This document shows, in pieces, positions 33,489 through 46,995 of a stretch of DNA of 64,000 nt (within the stretch, counting starts at the first letter, position 1; each line of letters opens with the position of its first letter). Location of the stretch: positions 1-64,000 of the forward strand of contig JBAMDO010000160.1 in the NCBI GenBank assembly GCA_037074765.1, read 5' to 3'. A program made the translations under genes and the position numbers. Below the pieces are notes generated by a model, which did not search any database, had not been told where the DNA came from, and was given only the letters and a program-made list of their open reading frames with translations. The DNA comes from Mansonella perstans. Taxonomy: Eukaryota > Nematoda > Chromadorea > Rhabditida > Onchocercidae.

Positions 33489-36400
33489 TCAGTCAGCATC
33501 ACCAGCCATTAATTCCCAAAATTCTGCAAGAAAAAAGTTTTAACAATTTTATGAAATTTGACTCTAAAATTAAAATAAGGATACTCATTAAATTAGTTTA
33601 AATTACGAGCTATAGAAAATAAAAGTTAATATTTTTTGGCTTTCAAATTTTAACTCAATTCATTTAGTTCTCTTTCTCTTCCTCTCTCTTTTTATCATAC
33701 CTTCAAATTCAATTTTTCCAGAACCATCCTCATCTATTTCATCTACAGCAGCTTCCAATTGCTCATCGCTCAGATCATCGGCAATTTCTTTCAGGAGTGC
33801 TTTCAGTGTAGGCCGAGATATATAACCGTTACCCTGAAATAATGACATATTGTAAAAATTTTAATGACATTTAGCACTAAATCAGCGATATTCATTGCAA
33901 CTTTATGCGGAAAGGATTTCTGTGATACATTTGGTATCGTTAAGAAAATTAAAACTTTCTGGATTTGTACAATGATTCAGCTCCACAAAAAGTGTTCAAA
34001 TTCAAACATTAAAATTTTTTTTCGAAATGTCAAAAAGAAAACCTCTTTATCAAAAAGTCGAAAAGCTTCTCTTAATTCTTTCTGTAATGTATCCTTATCG
34101 ACCGTGTTAGCAACAGTGTAGACGAGGGCACAAAATTCATCAAATTCCAATTTTCCAGATCCGTCAGCATCAAACTTACGAACTAACTTCCGAAGTTGTT
34201 TTTCGTCAAAATCCTGTTCCATTGCATGCATAATCTGACCAATTTGTGTCGCCATAATATAGCCTTGTTTACCGCGATCAAACATATCGAAGAATTTTTG
34301 ATATTCTGAAAACTGGCCAAAGTTAACTCCTGCTCAATAACTAGTAATTATGGAAAAAAAAATTTAAAAAATTGCTCAATAAAATTTTTAACCAACTTAA
34401 TTATACTAAATGAGATCTGTTGACGTAAAGTAATTGGACTTAAGTTGAGTGATAACATCACGTAGATTATAAATCATATAATGTCAATTTAAATTTCGCA
34501 GAAAACTGAAATTATCATTTTAATATAGCAATGTATAAAAAGCCGAGAACTGCTTGAAAAAAAAGACAAACCCTCAATTTGTGAGCCATCAATTTCAGCC
34601 AGAATCTCATCAATATCTTCAGCCTGTAATTATTTTGCTTAAAATGCAATGTACTCTATTTTTTCTCGGATATATTCATAGCTAACATTGGTTTCTATCA
34701 GCAGTTCTTTTTGATATACACTTGTAATTTTTCATCAATAGCAGAGAGTTAAGAGATTATTAAAATGTTACTTCATTTGTTAAAATCTTATTTCATATTT
34801 AGTTTAGCCAAATTTCAAAAAAAAAAAGTATGAAATCTCTATTGTGTATTGTGTTTTTAGGCTTACATTTTAAGCTAGCAATTTAGATATATTGTGAAAA
34901 ATTGTTGGTGAAATAGTTTAATTACTGTTGGTGAAATAGTTTAATTACTTTAATTACTTAAATTTCTTCTAAAATATATCACTGTGAAATTGTTCAATTT
35001 TTAAAGAAAAAACAATGTTCGAATTTTCCAAATGTTAATTTCAAAATCAAAAAAAAAAAATTTGAAAAAAATTATGAAAAAAAAAAATTGGAAAAAAGAA
35101 ATGTTCAAAATTTAAAAGAAATTTAAATAATTAAACTACATCACTATGATTCTCTTAATGTTGTATGAGCCTATCTACCTTATTTTCAACTTATAAACTG
35201 CTAATAAAAGGTAAAGTACAGATGCTATTGCAACTAACTGAATTTAATAATTTTGCACAAAAAAACTTATTATCAGATTGGGAAATAGACAAAGAAAAAT
35301 TCCATCTTGTCTGTCAACATTATGTGTATAAATGTTTTTTTTCCAATTCAAAGTTATTTCACTTTTAAATCAAATTTTTTTATTAGATTTAATTAGGTTC
35401 AATTTTAGCATAGCTTTCATCACAACAGAAAATTTTCAGGAATTAATTAATATCCATTGCATCATCCATTTAAAATGCATAGCAATTCAAATAGCTCAAA
35501 GAATATTTCGGATTGTATTCTGTTTAAGTTTAAGAATAATATTTTGTTTAAATTTAAGAATGAAAATTATTCCAGAAAAAACAAAAAAAAAAAAAAAAAA
35601 AAAAAAAAAGAATAGAAAAATGGAGAAATAAAGAGAAATAACTCACCATTATTTGCTTGCCAGTTGATGAAACTAAAGTTTGAAGCTCTGATACAAGTAG
35701 ATGAATAAGATTTAGCAGTGTGTTTATATGTATATATTTCTTCTAGCTGTTGCTCATCATCTGTGTAATGTTCAAGGCTTCTCTAAGACAACATAATATC
35801 CTCCAATACAACCCACACACACACACACACACACATACGCACACACATACATACATACATATGTACACAGATACACGATATAGGCACAACTGTTACTGCC
35901 CTATGTATGAAATAAGTAAGTGATACGTGAAGTACTAAATTGTTTGACTATATTCTCATCTTTCTCATTTAATTAAGACTGCAGCATTTTTACCTTTATC
36001 ACTTGAATACAATGAATCATCATGGTATATGTTGCTTATAGTGATTATCAAAAATAAACAAAAAATGTTGGTGTACAATGTACTGAACGGTGAACAAATC
36101 AGAATGCTCGAATCCGTAATGATAATCTTAAAGTTTTAAGCTAAATTAATCCGAAATTCAACTTTTGCAAGTTTTATTAAAAAAAAAAATTCTGGAGGCA
36201 TATGTGTCATTGAATTGTTAAATGTTTTTCTCAAAAAAAAAAAAAAAAAAAAACATGCGGAGCAAGAGAAGTTTTGCATTCAAATACAAGTTAAGGAAAT
36301 TCGATCAAAGAATAATAAATGAAAGATAATTTTGTAAAATTTATGGTTGAATTAAAAAAAATCTCATTCTTAGCTATTGAATGAAAAATAATAATTTAAT

Positions 36401-37292
36401 GTTGTCAATGATCGCTGCCGAAATCCATATATATATAATTATAGTGCACTGCAAAGTGTATCAAATTCCACCACTACAAAGTTCAATCAATTAAAGCTAT
36501 ACCAAATAAATCATCATCATCATCATCATCACCACCATCATCATCAACAATCATCATCATCAACAATTATCATCATCACTAATCACCATCATCACCACTA
36601 ATCGTCGTCATATCAATAAATATACACAATTTCTTTTATTGATTATTCTTAAGCTTAACTTTTTTGCCTAAATTCTTACTTAGAAAAATTTTCATATTAA
36701 CAAATACTAAATACTTCAGTAATCGATGATTTCACTATTTTGTTCATGTATAGTTAATACTTTTTATATGCTTCCTAACTGAATAAACAAATTCTTCTTT
36801 ATTACATTTTTATTGTTTTCGAAAATTTCAATCAATTTAAGTAGAGAACGAATTATTTTTTCATACTTCATCGTTTGGTTTTAGCTAATTCCACTGAGAT
36901 CAGTCATAAATTATTTTTCCGCTTAATTTCTCAAAAAAACAAAATAAACCCGTTGAAAAACTACATTTATCATTGTGTCACATGAAATCTTCCAATACAT
37001 TTTAAAATTTGCATTAGGAAAAAGAAAAAACCAAACTTAGAAAAAAAAATCCAATCCCTGTCCAATAGAGCTCTTAAAATTTCAAATGAAAAATTTTTAA
37101 AAGTAACGAAAAAAATCATAGATCAAATGTTTGGTGACAAAATTTTTGATAAAAAAACTATAAACAAATGAAAGGAAATTGTGGATATTGCAATACGACA
37201 TGAACAGATAAGTGAAAATGTTCGGAAATAGGAAAAAATTATTATTCCAGAAAAAACAAAAAAAATTAAAAAATGGAAGAGTTACTTACCAT
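33489..37292 (-). CDS. pat-10: Troponin C
   Basis: Minus-strand exons: an ATG-only first exon (35649-35647, alternatively 37292-37290), 34623-34572, 34305-34043, 33833-33701, 33523-33489; total 161 residues, the same as C. elegans PAT-10. The protein starts MAEDIDEILAEIDGSQIE and has four EF-hand motifs. Loop II (FDADGSGKLEFDEF) and loop IV (IDEDGSGKIEFEEF) are canonical Ca2+-binding loops; loop I (FDRGKQGY) and loop III (FDKEGNGYISRPT) lack key ligands, as expected for an invertebrate muscle troponin C. It acts in the thin filament as the Ca2+ sensor of body-wall muscle. The gene converges on the receptor gene, with 222 bp between the two stop codons. Its promoter and first exon are duplicated in tandem. 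Confidence 0.95.
35565..36630 (-). repeat. Troponin C promoter and first exon, proximal copy
   Basis: The block holds the ATG exon with donor GTGAGT (35,641-35,649), a (CA)n microsatellite at 35,813-35,833, and a CAT/ATC-rich tract at about 36,510-36,600. It is paralogous to 37,239-38,105 throughout, including TTTGAAGCTCTGATACAAGT just 5' of the exon. A poly-A run of about 27 bases lies at 35,583-35,609 inside the long intron. Confidence 0.85.
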
Positions 37293-37442
37293 TATTGCTT
37301 GCCTGTTTTTGAAACTCAAATTTGAAGCTCTGATACAAGTAGATGGATAAGATTAAGCTGTGTTGATTGTATATATATTTCTCCCAGCTGTTGCTCATTA
37401 TTTGTGTAACGTTCAAGGCTTCTCGAATACTCACCAATACAG

Positions 37443-37495
<53 letters not shown>

Positions 37496-38105
37496 TATCA
37501 CAGATACAGACACAACTGTTACTAACGTATGTCTGAAATAAGTGATGTAAGATATTGAATTATATAACTATATTCTTACCTATATCATTCAATTATATGA
37601 CTGCAGTATTCTTACTTTCATCATTTAAATGTAATTATTCATGGCTTATTCTCCTTATAGTGACTATCAAGAAATAAATAAGAAATATCTGATATGCAAT
37701 GTATTGAACGATGAATAAATCAGAATGCTCGAATTCTTAATGATAATCTTAAAATCCTAAACTAAATTCGAAATTCAGCTTATTTCCATGCAAAGCAAGA
37801 TTGTTTTTGCATGCAAACAAAAGCTAATGAAATTTGATCAAAGAATAATAAATGAAAGATAATTTTGTAAAATCTATTGTTAAAATAAAATAAAAAATCT
37901 CATTCTTAGCTATTGAATGAAAAATGATAATTGAATATTGTCAGTGATCATTGCTGAATTATATATACAATTATAGCAGCACGATGAAGTTCAATCAATT
38001 CAAAGTACACATCATCATCATTACCACTGTCGCTATCATCACCAATCATCATCACCAATTATTATCATCATACCAATCATCATCTTGTCAATAAATATAT
38101 GTCTG
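37239..38105 (-). repeat. Troponin C promoter and first exon, distal copy
   Basis: Second copy of the promoter block with an ATG exon and consensus donor GTAAGT (37,284-37,292), a longer (CA)n tract (37,446-37,493) and a shorter CAT/ATC-rich tract (38,008-38,085). Both copies end their exon at the same codon, so either could be spliced to the exon at 34,623 and give the same protein. Confidence 0.85.
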
Positions 38106-39703
38106 ATAAGTAGTGCCAAGCGAATCCAGTCGTATGCGGATTTTTAAAACTAATCATTTGTAATGATACAATCATTCTACAGTTTCGTATTTGCAGCATA
38201 AAGCTTTCATCACTTTGTTTTTGTCACAATATTATTTTCTTGATCAACCTATTTATCAAAGTTTATTTTATGATTATCCTTAATTTAAAATTCGCCGTAT
38301 AGAAATCCTTTAGAAATTATTCCAATAGTGTTATCTTAGCGGGCAATCAACTTTTTCGGATTAATTTCAACGAAACATTCAGAAAATCAAGTAAAGAAAT
38401 TGGGCTACTGTTATAAATGCGATGGATTTGGTTTTTCACGAAATTTGTCGAACGGTATAAGCAGTAGTTTTTACACCGTTTATCTTTATCACCGATGTTA
38501 TTTTGTCTCGTTTATTTCGCTCTGACAAAATAATATTCCTCAATAGTAATTGTTTTTTTCAGGTTATTCAAAGGGTAATTTTATTTGAAAATTCATATGA
38601 ATTGTCTTATTCCCTACCAAACAGTTTCACCATCATTAATTTGCTTAGTTTCATTTAGCCGAGGTATTTTACAATAAAGTCAGGCGGTAATTTTAATCCA
38701 ACAGTTGTCACCAGTAATTGTCAACAATATTCATTAATTTCCTTTTTTTGCTGCTCTGTTGTAAAATAATCTCACCAACAATAATGAGAAGGAAAGAATT
38801 CAAAGACTATTCATTTTTATATATCTGACTGAGGTCAATCTGATTGGGGTCAATAATCATTACTTGCAAGAAAATTCACAGTGTGATGCTGTATTGTATG
38901 CTCTCTTTAAAATATTCGATGCATTTAATTAAGTGCTAAATTTCATTAATCTAATTAAATCCTACCTAATTAAAATTGGAAGTAAGATTGATTCTTCTAT
39001 TTTTCATCGCTTTAAATACAAGCTCTTATTTTTTTAAATTAAAATTTTGTCAGTTTGTACCTTTTTGTTGCGAAGCGCGAAATAATTTATAGCATAAAAT
39101 TGATAACGAAATATTTCGTTAGTAGAAATTTGTGGTATGAATATTGTTGCTATTTGAATAATTGTCACATTTATGAGATTAAAGATTATTTATGATATTT
39201 TTAGATAAAGAATTTATCACACCAAGGATGCTTTGTATGCTTAAAGTGATGAATCGTTTACCTTCTGTCGTGTTACTATAGTGTGACCATGTTTCTCTTA
39301 GTAATAGTATTGTATAAATGCAGTACTACAAGTCGAATAAAATTTGTATCTTAACCGAACGACAAATTGTTCACAACATCTCTGTTGATATCTTCTCTAA
39401 AGTTTCAAGCATTTTTATCTCTTTTCAAAATATATCAAAATATGATTAACAGGATTTTCAGGACATTTTTGCTCATAATCATACAGTTCTGGGCTAATTA
39501 GCTAAAATTAGGCAACATTAGCCTTCCATAAGAAAAAATGAAATGGTCGTTTAAAAGAAAATGTTATTCATTAAAAAAACCCAATTAATTTAAATTTAGT
39601 GAAAGAGTCCTTTTAATAAAAGGAGATTGTGAATGCCACTCTTATATTATTTCCAATATTTACAAAATTTTTCAGAAAATAATCATTTGGCGATCACTGT
39701 AAA
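38106..39703. other. Intergenic region between divergent troponin C and CLN3 genes
   Basis: AT-rich, no supportable gene. It must contain promoter sequences for the two divergent genes. No repeats shared with the left half of the window were seen. Confidence 0.5.
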
Positions 39704-42700
39704 ATGAGCAGCACTGAATTCAAGGACAGTTCGGCAGATATTTATAATGAGAGCAGAACTGGTAAATTTGTAGAAATTATTAAGTGTAAATATTATTTAT
39801 CATCTAGCATATATCATCATTAGATTCACTTTTATACAGATAATATGGTTATTTCGGTTTTGATTTGTAAGAAAAAGTTTTAATTTTTAAATGAAAAATC
39901 ATAGTGGAATTTAAGATTACTTTTATCATTTAAATCTGTCTATTACTCAAATTAATGGGCAGTGTCTGCTAAAACTTCAGCGGCATAGATGGTTTTCTTG
40001 TTCGTAGTGACAGTTAAGCTGTCATCTGATAACTTGATTTAAGATGATTAACTATCATTTGCATAGCTGTGATCTGCATCCATCAATACTTTTTTTGCAA
40101 GCATTTTGTCATTTCTTGAAAAATTTATGCATTTAATTTATGTTCGTTTAACAGTGAAAAACTTCAAACGGTATAAATTAATCCATTTAATTTACTCTAA
40201 TCGTTGTTTTTATGGAAGTGTTACAAAGTATCATATCTGCCTTGTTTTGGCGCATTTTTTTACAGTAAATTTTGCACATCTTCAACAGATGTTGGTCTCT
40301 TTGAAATTTTTTCAGGAAAATTTTAAACTAGCAAAAAATTCATGCTTAACCGATAGGCAAATTTATTTTTTCCAGACAAATGAAAAAAAATTTATTATTC
40401 TAGACATGAAGAATACAAGTAATGTTTTATCGAAATCATCAGCAAAACGGAATTGGAAGATGATACGAATATTAGCTTCTTTTTGGTATGAAAAAAAATT
40501 TTTTTTTGAATACGAATAGTATTTAATATGATTCTGCAACATTTTTTACGAGTTTTGTCAATAGGTATAATGAAAAGTCTGAATTTGAAATTAACTTCAG
40601 AACATGAAGGAGAGAAATTTAAATTTAGGATATTTGGTTTATGCAATAATTACGCATTTGTGATTATGTTAAGTGCAGCTCAAGATATTCTTGAACCAGA
40701 ACATCAAAATGCAACAAATTTGGAAACGAAATGTCTTGTAAATTTTTAATTTGAAATGATTTTGTTAAAAAATAATTTTATTAGTAGCTAATTAAAATGT
40801 TTGATTGTTGATTTTTTTTAAATGATAATATTATAATTAATATTTTAGCATGTAAAACATTCGAGTTCAATTTCCATTTCTTACCTATCAATTAATGAAT
40901 TGATCATTTAACAATCCTTTGCCATTTGTCTTTTTTTCAGGATAAAATAGCTTCTCGTCAGTGTACAATTATAACAACCGGAGCAGTTTTATTAGCCGAT
41001 ATATTACCGTGTTTTTTTGTTAAATTAACGTTTCCATTTATTATACAAAGGATGCCATTTGGGTAAGTTACTGCATGCGATTCAAATATTCAGGTAAGTG
41101 TTTGCATGCGATCCAAACATTTAGATAAGTATTTGCATACGTTCCAAAAAGACGAGTAGATATGGATTTAAGAGCCAAATAAGCATAAAAATTTTTCAAA
41201 ATTTCATTCAGGATGAAATTAAATTTTTTGTCTTTTTTTTTGAAATCCAAATATGAGTAATTATTATTTGTAGGATACGTCACTTCATAGTATGCGTATT
41301 ACAAGCACTCAGTTATTTAATTGTTGCTTTTTCGCCAAATGTTGTGTTGTCATTAACAGGTTTGTTACAGTAGAATGAAATTTTTTAAATAAACATTCGG
41401 TTAATTGGATAAATATTGTTGACATATAAATAAGTATGCTAACCTTTGTTTATGCAACTGAAGCATAAAGTTCGATTCATACCTTAATAAAAAATTACTA
41501 TAAATGTTTGCATACAAACTTTTTTTTTGATGATTAAATATCTCGAAATTACATTTCAGGAGTAGCATTTGCAAGTATTAGTTCAGGTTTCGGTGAAATA
41601 ACTTATCTATCACTGACACCCTATTTCGCTAAGTTTGTTTAATTACTTTTTATCTTCCTCCTATTATTTTCCTCCCAAAACTTTCTCTATACGGTGTGAA
41701 AAGAATTCTGTAACAAATTTATAAGACATAAGTTAAATTTCGTGTCTTAGGAACGCAATCTCAACATGGTCATCAGGTACTGGAGGTGCAGGATTAATAG
41801 GTGCTCTAATGTATGCTGTACTAACAGAACCTTATTTCCTCAATTTATCACGACGAATAACACTTTTGATTATGCTTGTTGTACCAGTAATATTTTCCTT
41901 AACGTAAGCTTCAAATTTCAAAATAAAATAGTTTTCATTTTCATGCAAAACTACCGCTAAATAATTACCACTCAAATGATGCTAATCCATTTATTCATTG
42001 AGATTTTTAGATTAGAAATGTAATGTATCATAAAGACATTCATCTTCTAGTTGCAATGAAATTGAGGAATGCTTGGCCAAAGTTATGGCCAAATTGAGGA
42101 ATGCTCGGACAATGATTAGTTTTTATTACTTGATCAATCGGCAGGATAATTTTGAACATTTTAGTTAAGCATGTAAGTTGATTTAATAGTTGAAAAAATT
42201 TTTTTTTTTTTTTGCAGATACTGGTGGTTACTGGTGTTACCTGACTCGATATATAGAATAAAGATCCTGAAGCCAAGTACTTGGATAGTGCCTAAAAAAC
42301 GCTTATGTAAAATCGCTTTCGATGATATTTCCAGTATGGAAATGGTAAATAACGAAAAGCCTTCAGTGCAACCAGAACAAGTCAAACAACGGATATTATC
42401 CTTTAAGGAAATGTTACTTATAACATTTGTAAGTTATGGAAAAATTGCTGTAAAATTTAAAAATTTTAAAAATTTTAGAAGAGATTTTAGAATTTGAATA
42501 AATTTAATCTTTTTTTTTCAGTCATTACTACGATTCATGATACCGCTAATGTTCGTTTATTTTGGTGAATATCTCATAAATCAGGGTATTTTACAGTTGA
42601 TAATTTATCCATGTGACAAAGGATGGTATCTTACACCATTAAGTCAATATCGTTGGTATCAAGTGAGTCTATATTTCATTCAGAACTTTTAATTATTGCA

Positions 42701-43991
42701 AATAAAACTGCAGAAGATTAATAGTGCTTCAAAATTTATTTCAAAATTTTGAAATGATGATAATTTTCAGGCGCTTTATCAAGTTGGTGTTTTTATTTCT
42801 CGATCTTCAATAAACATTATTCAATTACCTTACTGGGCTTTAGTACTTCTACCAATACTACAGGTTAATAGATTTAAATCATCCGTTTAAAAATTCTTTT
42901 TGCAGAAAAGCCTACATTTATTAGTTGGATTATTTCGTTGTTGTGAAAATGTAAAAATTATTGTCCTAACTAAGAAATAATCATACAAGCAATCTGTAAA
43001 CTATGGGAAAGATTAGCGATGCTCATTAACCTTAAGATCGATCAAGAAATCAGTATTCCATCGTGCATCTCTTATGTGATATATGAAACCTGAGCAATAT
43101 TTTTTCAAAAAGACAAAGAAAATTACTCTTAAATTGACTAAGAAATAGGGGTATAATAAAATTACCTCGAAAAAATATTAAAGTTTTTTTTTTTACAATT
43201 TTAAGTTTCAAAACAACTCATTTTGTATAGAGTTTATAATTATTTATAATTCTAATATAATTATCTAATCCTGTCATTTACATGTTTCACTCCTGTTCAC
43301 TTCATCCTCATTATCATTTATTTCCTTAACCCGTACAAGGTTAATCATATACCTAGACCTTAGCTTAATTAATTATTGCACTAATTTCCTCTCTTATAGC
43401 TTATGAATGTAGTGGTCTTTTTCATGGAATCGCTTCACTTTTTTATTCCGCATATCGGGATTCTGTTTTTGTTAATCTTATGCGAAGGATTATTTGGCGG
43501 TTCATCTTACGTCAACACATTTACTTACATACACAATTTTGTAAGTTTCAAAGCATTTTATTTGTGGTAAAGTTTTCTCGAATCAGTAAAATTATATCCA
43601 TAATTTTATTAAATTAATGAAAACCTCGTTATTTGCTCCAATTTTAAATTTTGTAATGTATAGCTGTGCAAATAAGCTTAATAAAATTTCGTACTAATTA
43701 AACTTCTAAGTTTATATCTTGCGAATTAGTTATTATGGTCATAGGAAGAGAGAAGCTAACATTGATAAAAACTGTGAATCGTCGCTGTACAAATTAATAT
43801 CTCTTAAAATCAATTAACAAATTCTTAATAAATTGGGGTAGAATTTTTAGGCAAAACCGGACGTTCGAGAATTTGCAATGTCCATCAGTTCATTGGGTGA
43901 TTCAATTGGTATTGTTGCTGCCGGATTCCTCTCCATTCCACTTTATAATTACGTATGTCAGACAAGCTTACCAGCAAGCATGCTAATTTAA
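39704..43991 (+). CDS. cln-3: CLN3/battenin homologue, lysosomal membrane protein
   Basis: Eleven exons: 39704-39761, 40601-40737, 40941-41062, 41274-41359, 41560-41632, 41751-41903, 42218-42428, 42522-42662, 42771-42863, 43400-43540, 43851-43991; 451 residues, close to the human protein (438). A polar N-terminus ([10 protein letters not shown]) precedes [20 protein letters not shown]. Further family signatures are [74 protein letters not shown] and [13 protein letters not shown]. It is a multi-pass lysosomal/endosomal membrane protein of the CLN3 family, whose human gene is mutated in juvenile Batten disease. The exact transported substrate is not shown by the sequence. The first exon is supported by a matching splice phase. 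C. elegans has several cln-3 paralogues, so orthology to one of them is not claimed. Confidence 0.95.
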
Positions 43992-44162
43992 AACTAACTT
44001 TGCCTAAGTAACATTCTAAGTAATTTTGTTAATACTTTCATTATTTGTTCATTCACTCTTTTGGGTAATTCATTACTTTTTTGTTTTTTATTTTTTGTCG
44101 TTGTTTTCTTTTTTTTTTTTTTTTTCATAACTAAAATAGTGAAGAAGTTCAACAATTCAGAA

Positions 44163-44168
44163 AATAAA
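44163..44168 (+). promoter_or_regulatory. Polyadenylation signal of the CLN3 homologue
   Basis: AATAAA 172 bases after the stop codon; the only good signal nearby. From here to 45,005 there is AT-rich sequence with short repeats of an AATACAGAAAAAA-type unit at 44,480-44,560 and no gene. Confidence 0.5.
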
Positions 44169-45005
44169 CTCACAGTAATCCAAGTAAATGAATTTGTCCA
44201 TTTCATGAGCACATCCAAGAAGATTTTATCTGCTTTATACTTTCATTATAAAATCTATGATATTTACATTGATTTGTTTGCTCATCATGAAAATAAATAT
44301 ATCAGAAATATATTTCAAGAATTAGGTAATCTTGAAGGCGGGTGAACCCTAAAAATGGATTGATAAAGATAAAAATAAGTCAAAACCATGTGGTAATATC
44401 CTGCTTTAATTAAGATCCTGCTCTAATTAAATGGTTAATCGATTAAAGTTGAAAAAAATTATTAACAGTTCTTAATACGTAAATGCAGAAATACGTAAAT
44501 ACAGAAAAAAATAATTTTTAAATACAGGAAAAAATAAGAAACAGGTAAATACAGAAAAAAAAAGTAATTTTTCAAATTAAGAACGAAATGTCGAAAGTAA
44601 AAAGAAATTAACATTTTAATCATATACGATGTGCAATCCGTTACATTTCCGATATGTTATTCTCACAGATCTTATATTTAATAATTACTAGAAATAACAG
44701 TAATTAATTAATGATATTCATTTAAAACGATTTCTATTCAACAGTGCACTTTTTGACTTTACTATGCGAAGTTCAAATGCTTTTTAAAGAATGTGTGCAA
44801 AATGCAAGAAAAAAAATACAGTACAGAGATTTTTCAAGAAAACAATTAAAAAGTATTCAGGTGAAAATATACGAAATATTTGCTAAACACGAAGATATAC
44901 AATGAATTCAGTTAGATAAAAGAGATTATTTATATAATCTTTTTTTCACTCTCTTATCCTTTAACTATAACTGCCTCCACATATATTAAGCTGAAGCATT
45001 TGATA

Positions 45006-45477
45006 TCAAACGGAATCACTTGGTGCAGAACGACGCTTCTTTGGTGCCATTAAAAGTTTATTATAGAACTTTGCACATAATGTTGGTGACTGTAAAGGAG
45101 TTAAAAATTGATATTCCCTTCGGTTATCATTTGGTCTGATTCGATGATCTGGAGCTGCAGCAGAGACCTGTCTTAATTCACCTACCGCTACGTTATCTTC
45201 AGGCATATTTCTGATAGAACGATTTCGTTCTCGATAGCCTGAAATATCTCGGACTGTTTTGAAAGGATTTTGTGAAGCCTTATTTAAAATGTGCTTTAAA
45301 GCATCTGAAGCACTTGAAATTAATGCAAAAGAGCTTGAAGATAGAATAACAGGAGCATTAGTTAGAGATGGAAAAATTGTAGGACAATGTTTCGAAGTAT
45401 GTTGAATATTCAAATTAGTGGAAAAATTTGACTGTTTAGCATCTGATACATTTTGTACTCACGTCTATTTCGGCCAT
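45006..45477 (-). CDS. Small unknown protein, Ser-rich with basic C-terminus
   Basis: An open minus-strand frame of 135 codons (45,413-45,006) has balanced codon use unlike the low-complexity frames around it. It contains a Ser-rich stretch (VILSSSSFALISSASD), a charged centre (SGYRERNRSIRNMPEDN) and ends with a basic KKRRSAPSDSV tail that could be a nuclear localisation signal. A likely first exon, ATGGCCGAAATAGAC followed by GTGAGT, lies at 45,477-45,463; joining it with acceptors at AACAG (31-base intron, very short) or AATAAG (phase 0) are both possible, so the start is unsettled. I do not recognise the family. Confidence 0.45.
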
Positions 45478-46189
45478 AAATCTGAAATAAATAAAAAACA
45501 CTATATATAATGAAATGAATTCTTAAACAATAGACTTATTCTAGATTATCTCATTTTATAGTAATTTAATATTCTTTTAAATTTGCCTAAAAAACATTAC
45601 AGTAAATTATTAAAATATTTTTTTCACATTTCAATGCATACTCTATTTAATCGCCGAATACCAATGTTCTTCCTCAATTCCCGAATAATAAAGTTCTTCC
45701 TCAATTCCTCTATTCTCCGATTTTCCCTTCGTTTGGATGAATTTCCTTCATTCCGCTTAATTTTACACTTATTTTCATTGTTTCTCTTACTTTGTTCATG
45801 TTCCATTTCTGCAAATTTTAGGTAACGATCGATTTGATAGTTTTAATGATGACAGAGAAGAAGGAACAATTGTATGATAACGAAATTCTTCCAAAGATTA
45901 AAATTAATTATTAATATCAAATGATTAAATGTCATATATAATAGAGACAAATTTCTGATTTAGGCGAATCGTGGTATCCGGAAGAAAAAAACACATTTTA
46001 TCCAGTACACATACTATATTTTTCCCCATAATTTAGAATAATGTTGAGACTAAGATCTTAAATTTCATGCTATAAATTAGAATTTCCAGATAAGAGATAT
46101 TCAAAAAAGAATTTTCTTTCTTCCTTTCAACGATTAACTTGATAATTTTAAAATTTCGGAAATACTATTAGCTTATTAATTAACAAAAA

Positions 46190-46195
46190 TAATGA

Positions 46196-46253
<58 letters not shown>
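46190..46253. repeat. (TA)n(GT)n microsatellite
   Basis: A TATATATA run followed by about 22 GT units and TATA. Open frames across it are artefacts. The region from 45,480 to 46,990 shows no gene otherwise. Confidence 0.9.
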
Positions 46254-46256
<3 letters not shown>

Positions 46257-46995
46257 GTACAATATGAAAAAAAAACGGGAATATTGCTCACCAATTGATC
46301 ATCTTTATGTATCAATTTTCGACAAAGCAAAAACACACATATATATATATACATTAAACAGCAAATAGAATGATTACAGTGATTTGCTGATTTTTATGGG
46401 AGATAAGGCGCCATAAAATATTTACCATTAGATTTTATTCTTATTTTAATAACACTCTATTAATGAACAATAAATAGAATTACCTTACAACGAAATTTAG
46501 TCGAATATTCTCAGGATGAAAAATTGATTAAATAAACTCAAATAATCCAATATTTTGGATGTTGTTAATGAAAATCTATAAAATGAAAAATGAATTTCAA
46601 TTGTTTTATTGAAAGAAATTTGTCAAATTCAAAATGTTCCAAAGAGAAATCAAAGAATTCCAAAATATTCCAGAGTATTCCAGAGAGTGGAAATGAGAAA
46701 GTTTGCATTTCTGTACATATTTCTTCTTCATTTGTACTTTTTTTTGAAATTTTAAGTAAATACTTACTTGTATATATTGTTTAATATCAAACAAAACTAC
46801 GCGTAACTGAAATGTAAAATTAAACATATAATCAATTTGAAATGAAATTGATATTTGTACGAAATTTAATTAATTAAAATATCATTCCAAAATGTTAAAT
46901 GAGAAAAAAATATGTTAGAATAAATAATAATAATAGTTATGTAATACTGTAAATAACTATATTCACATAGCGAGGAGTGTTGGAGCAGTGAAGTA

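Noticed and set aside
33864..34121. A plus-strand frame opposite troponin C
   Set aside because: It is the antisense of a troponin C exon and intron and has no independent support.
35813..35880. A CRISPR-like or other regular array around the CA repeats
   Set aside because: It is simple-sequence DNA without unique spacers, in a eukaryotic genome.
37316..37513. A 65-codon minus-strand frame with a Cys-Val run
   Set aside because: It is a translation of the (CA)n microsatellite.
40106..40519. A 137-codon open frame before CLN3 exon 2
   Set aside because: It lies in the first CLN3 intron, has Phe/Lys/Asn-rich composition from AT-rich DNA, and the CLN3 exon phases join perfectly without it.
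46148..46354. A minus-strand frame with a Thr-His run
   Set aside because: It is a translation of the (GT)n microsatellite.
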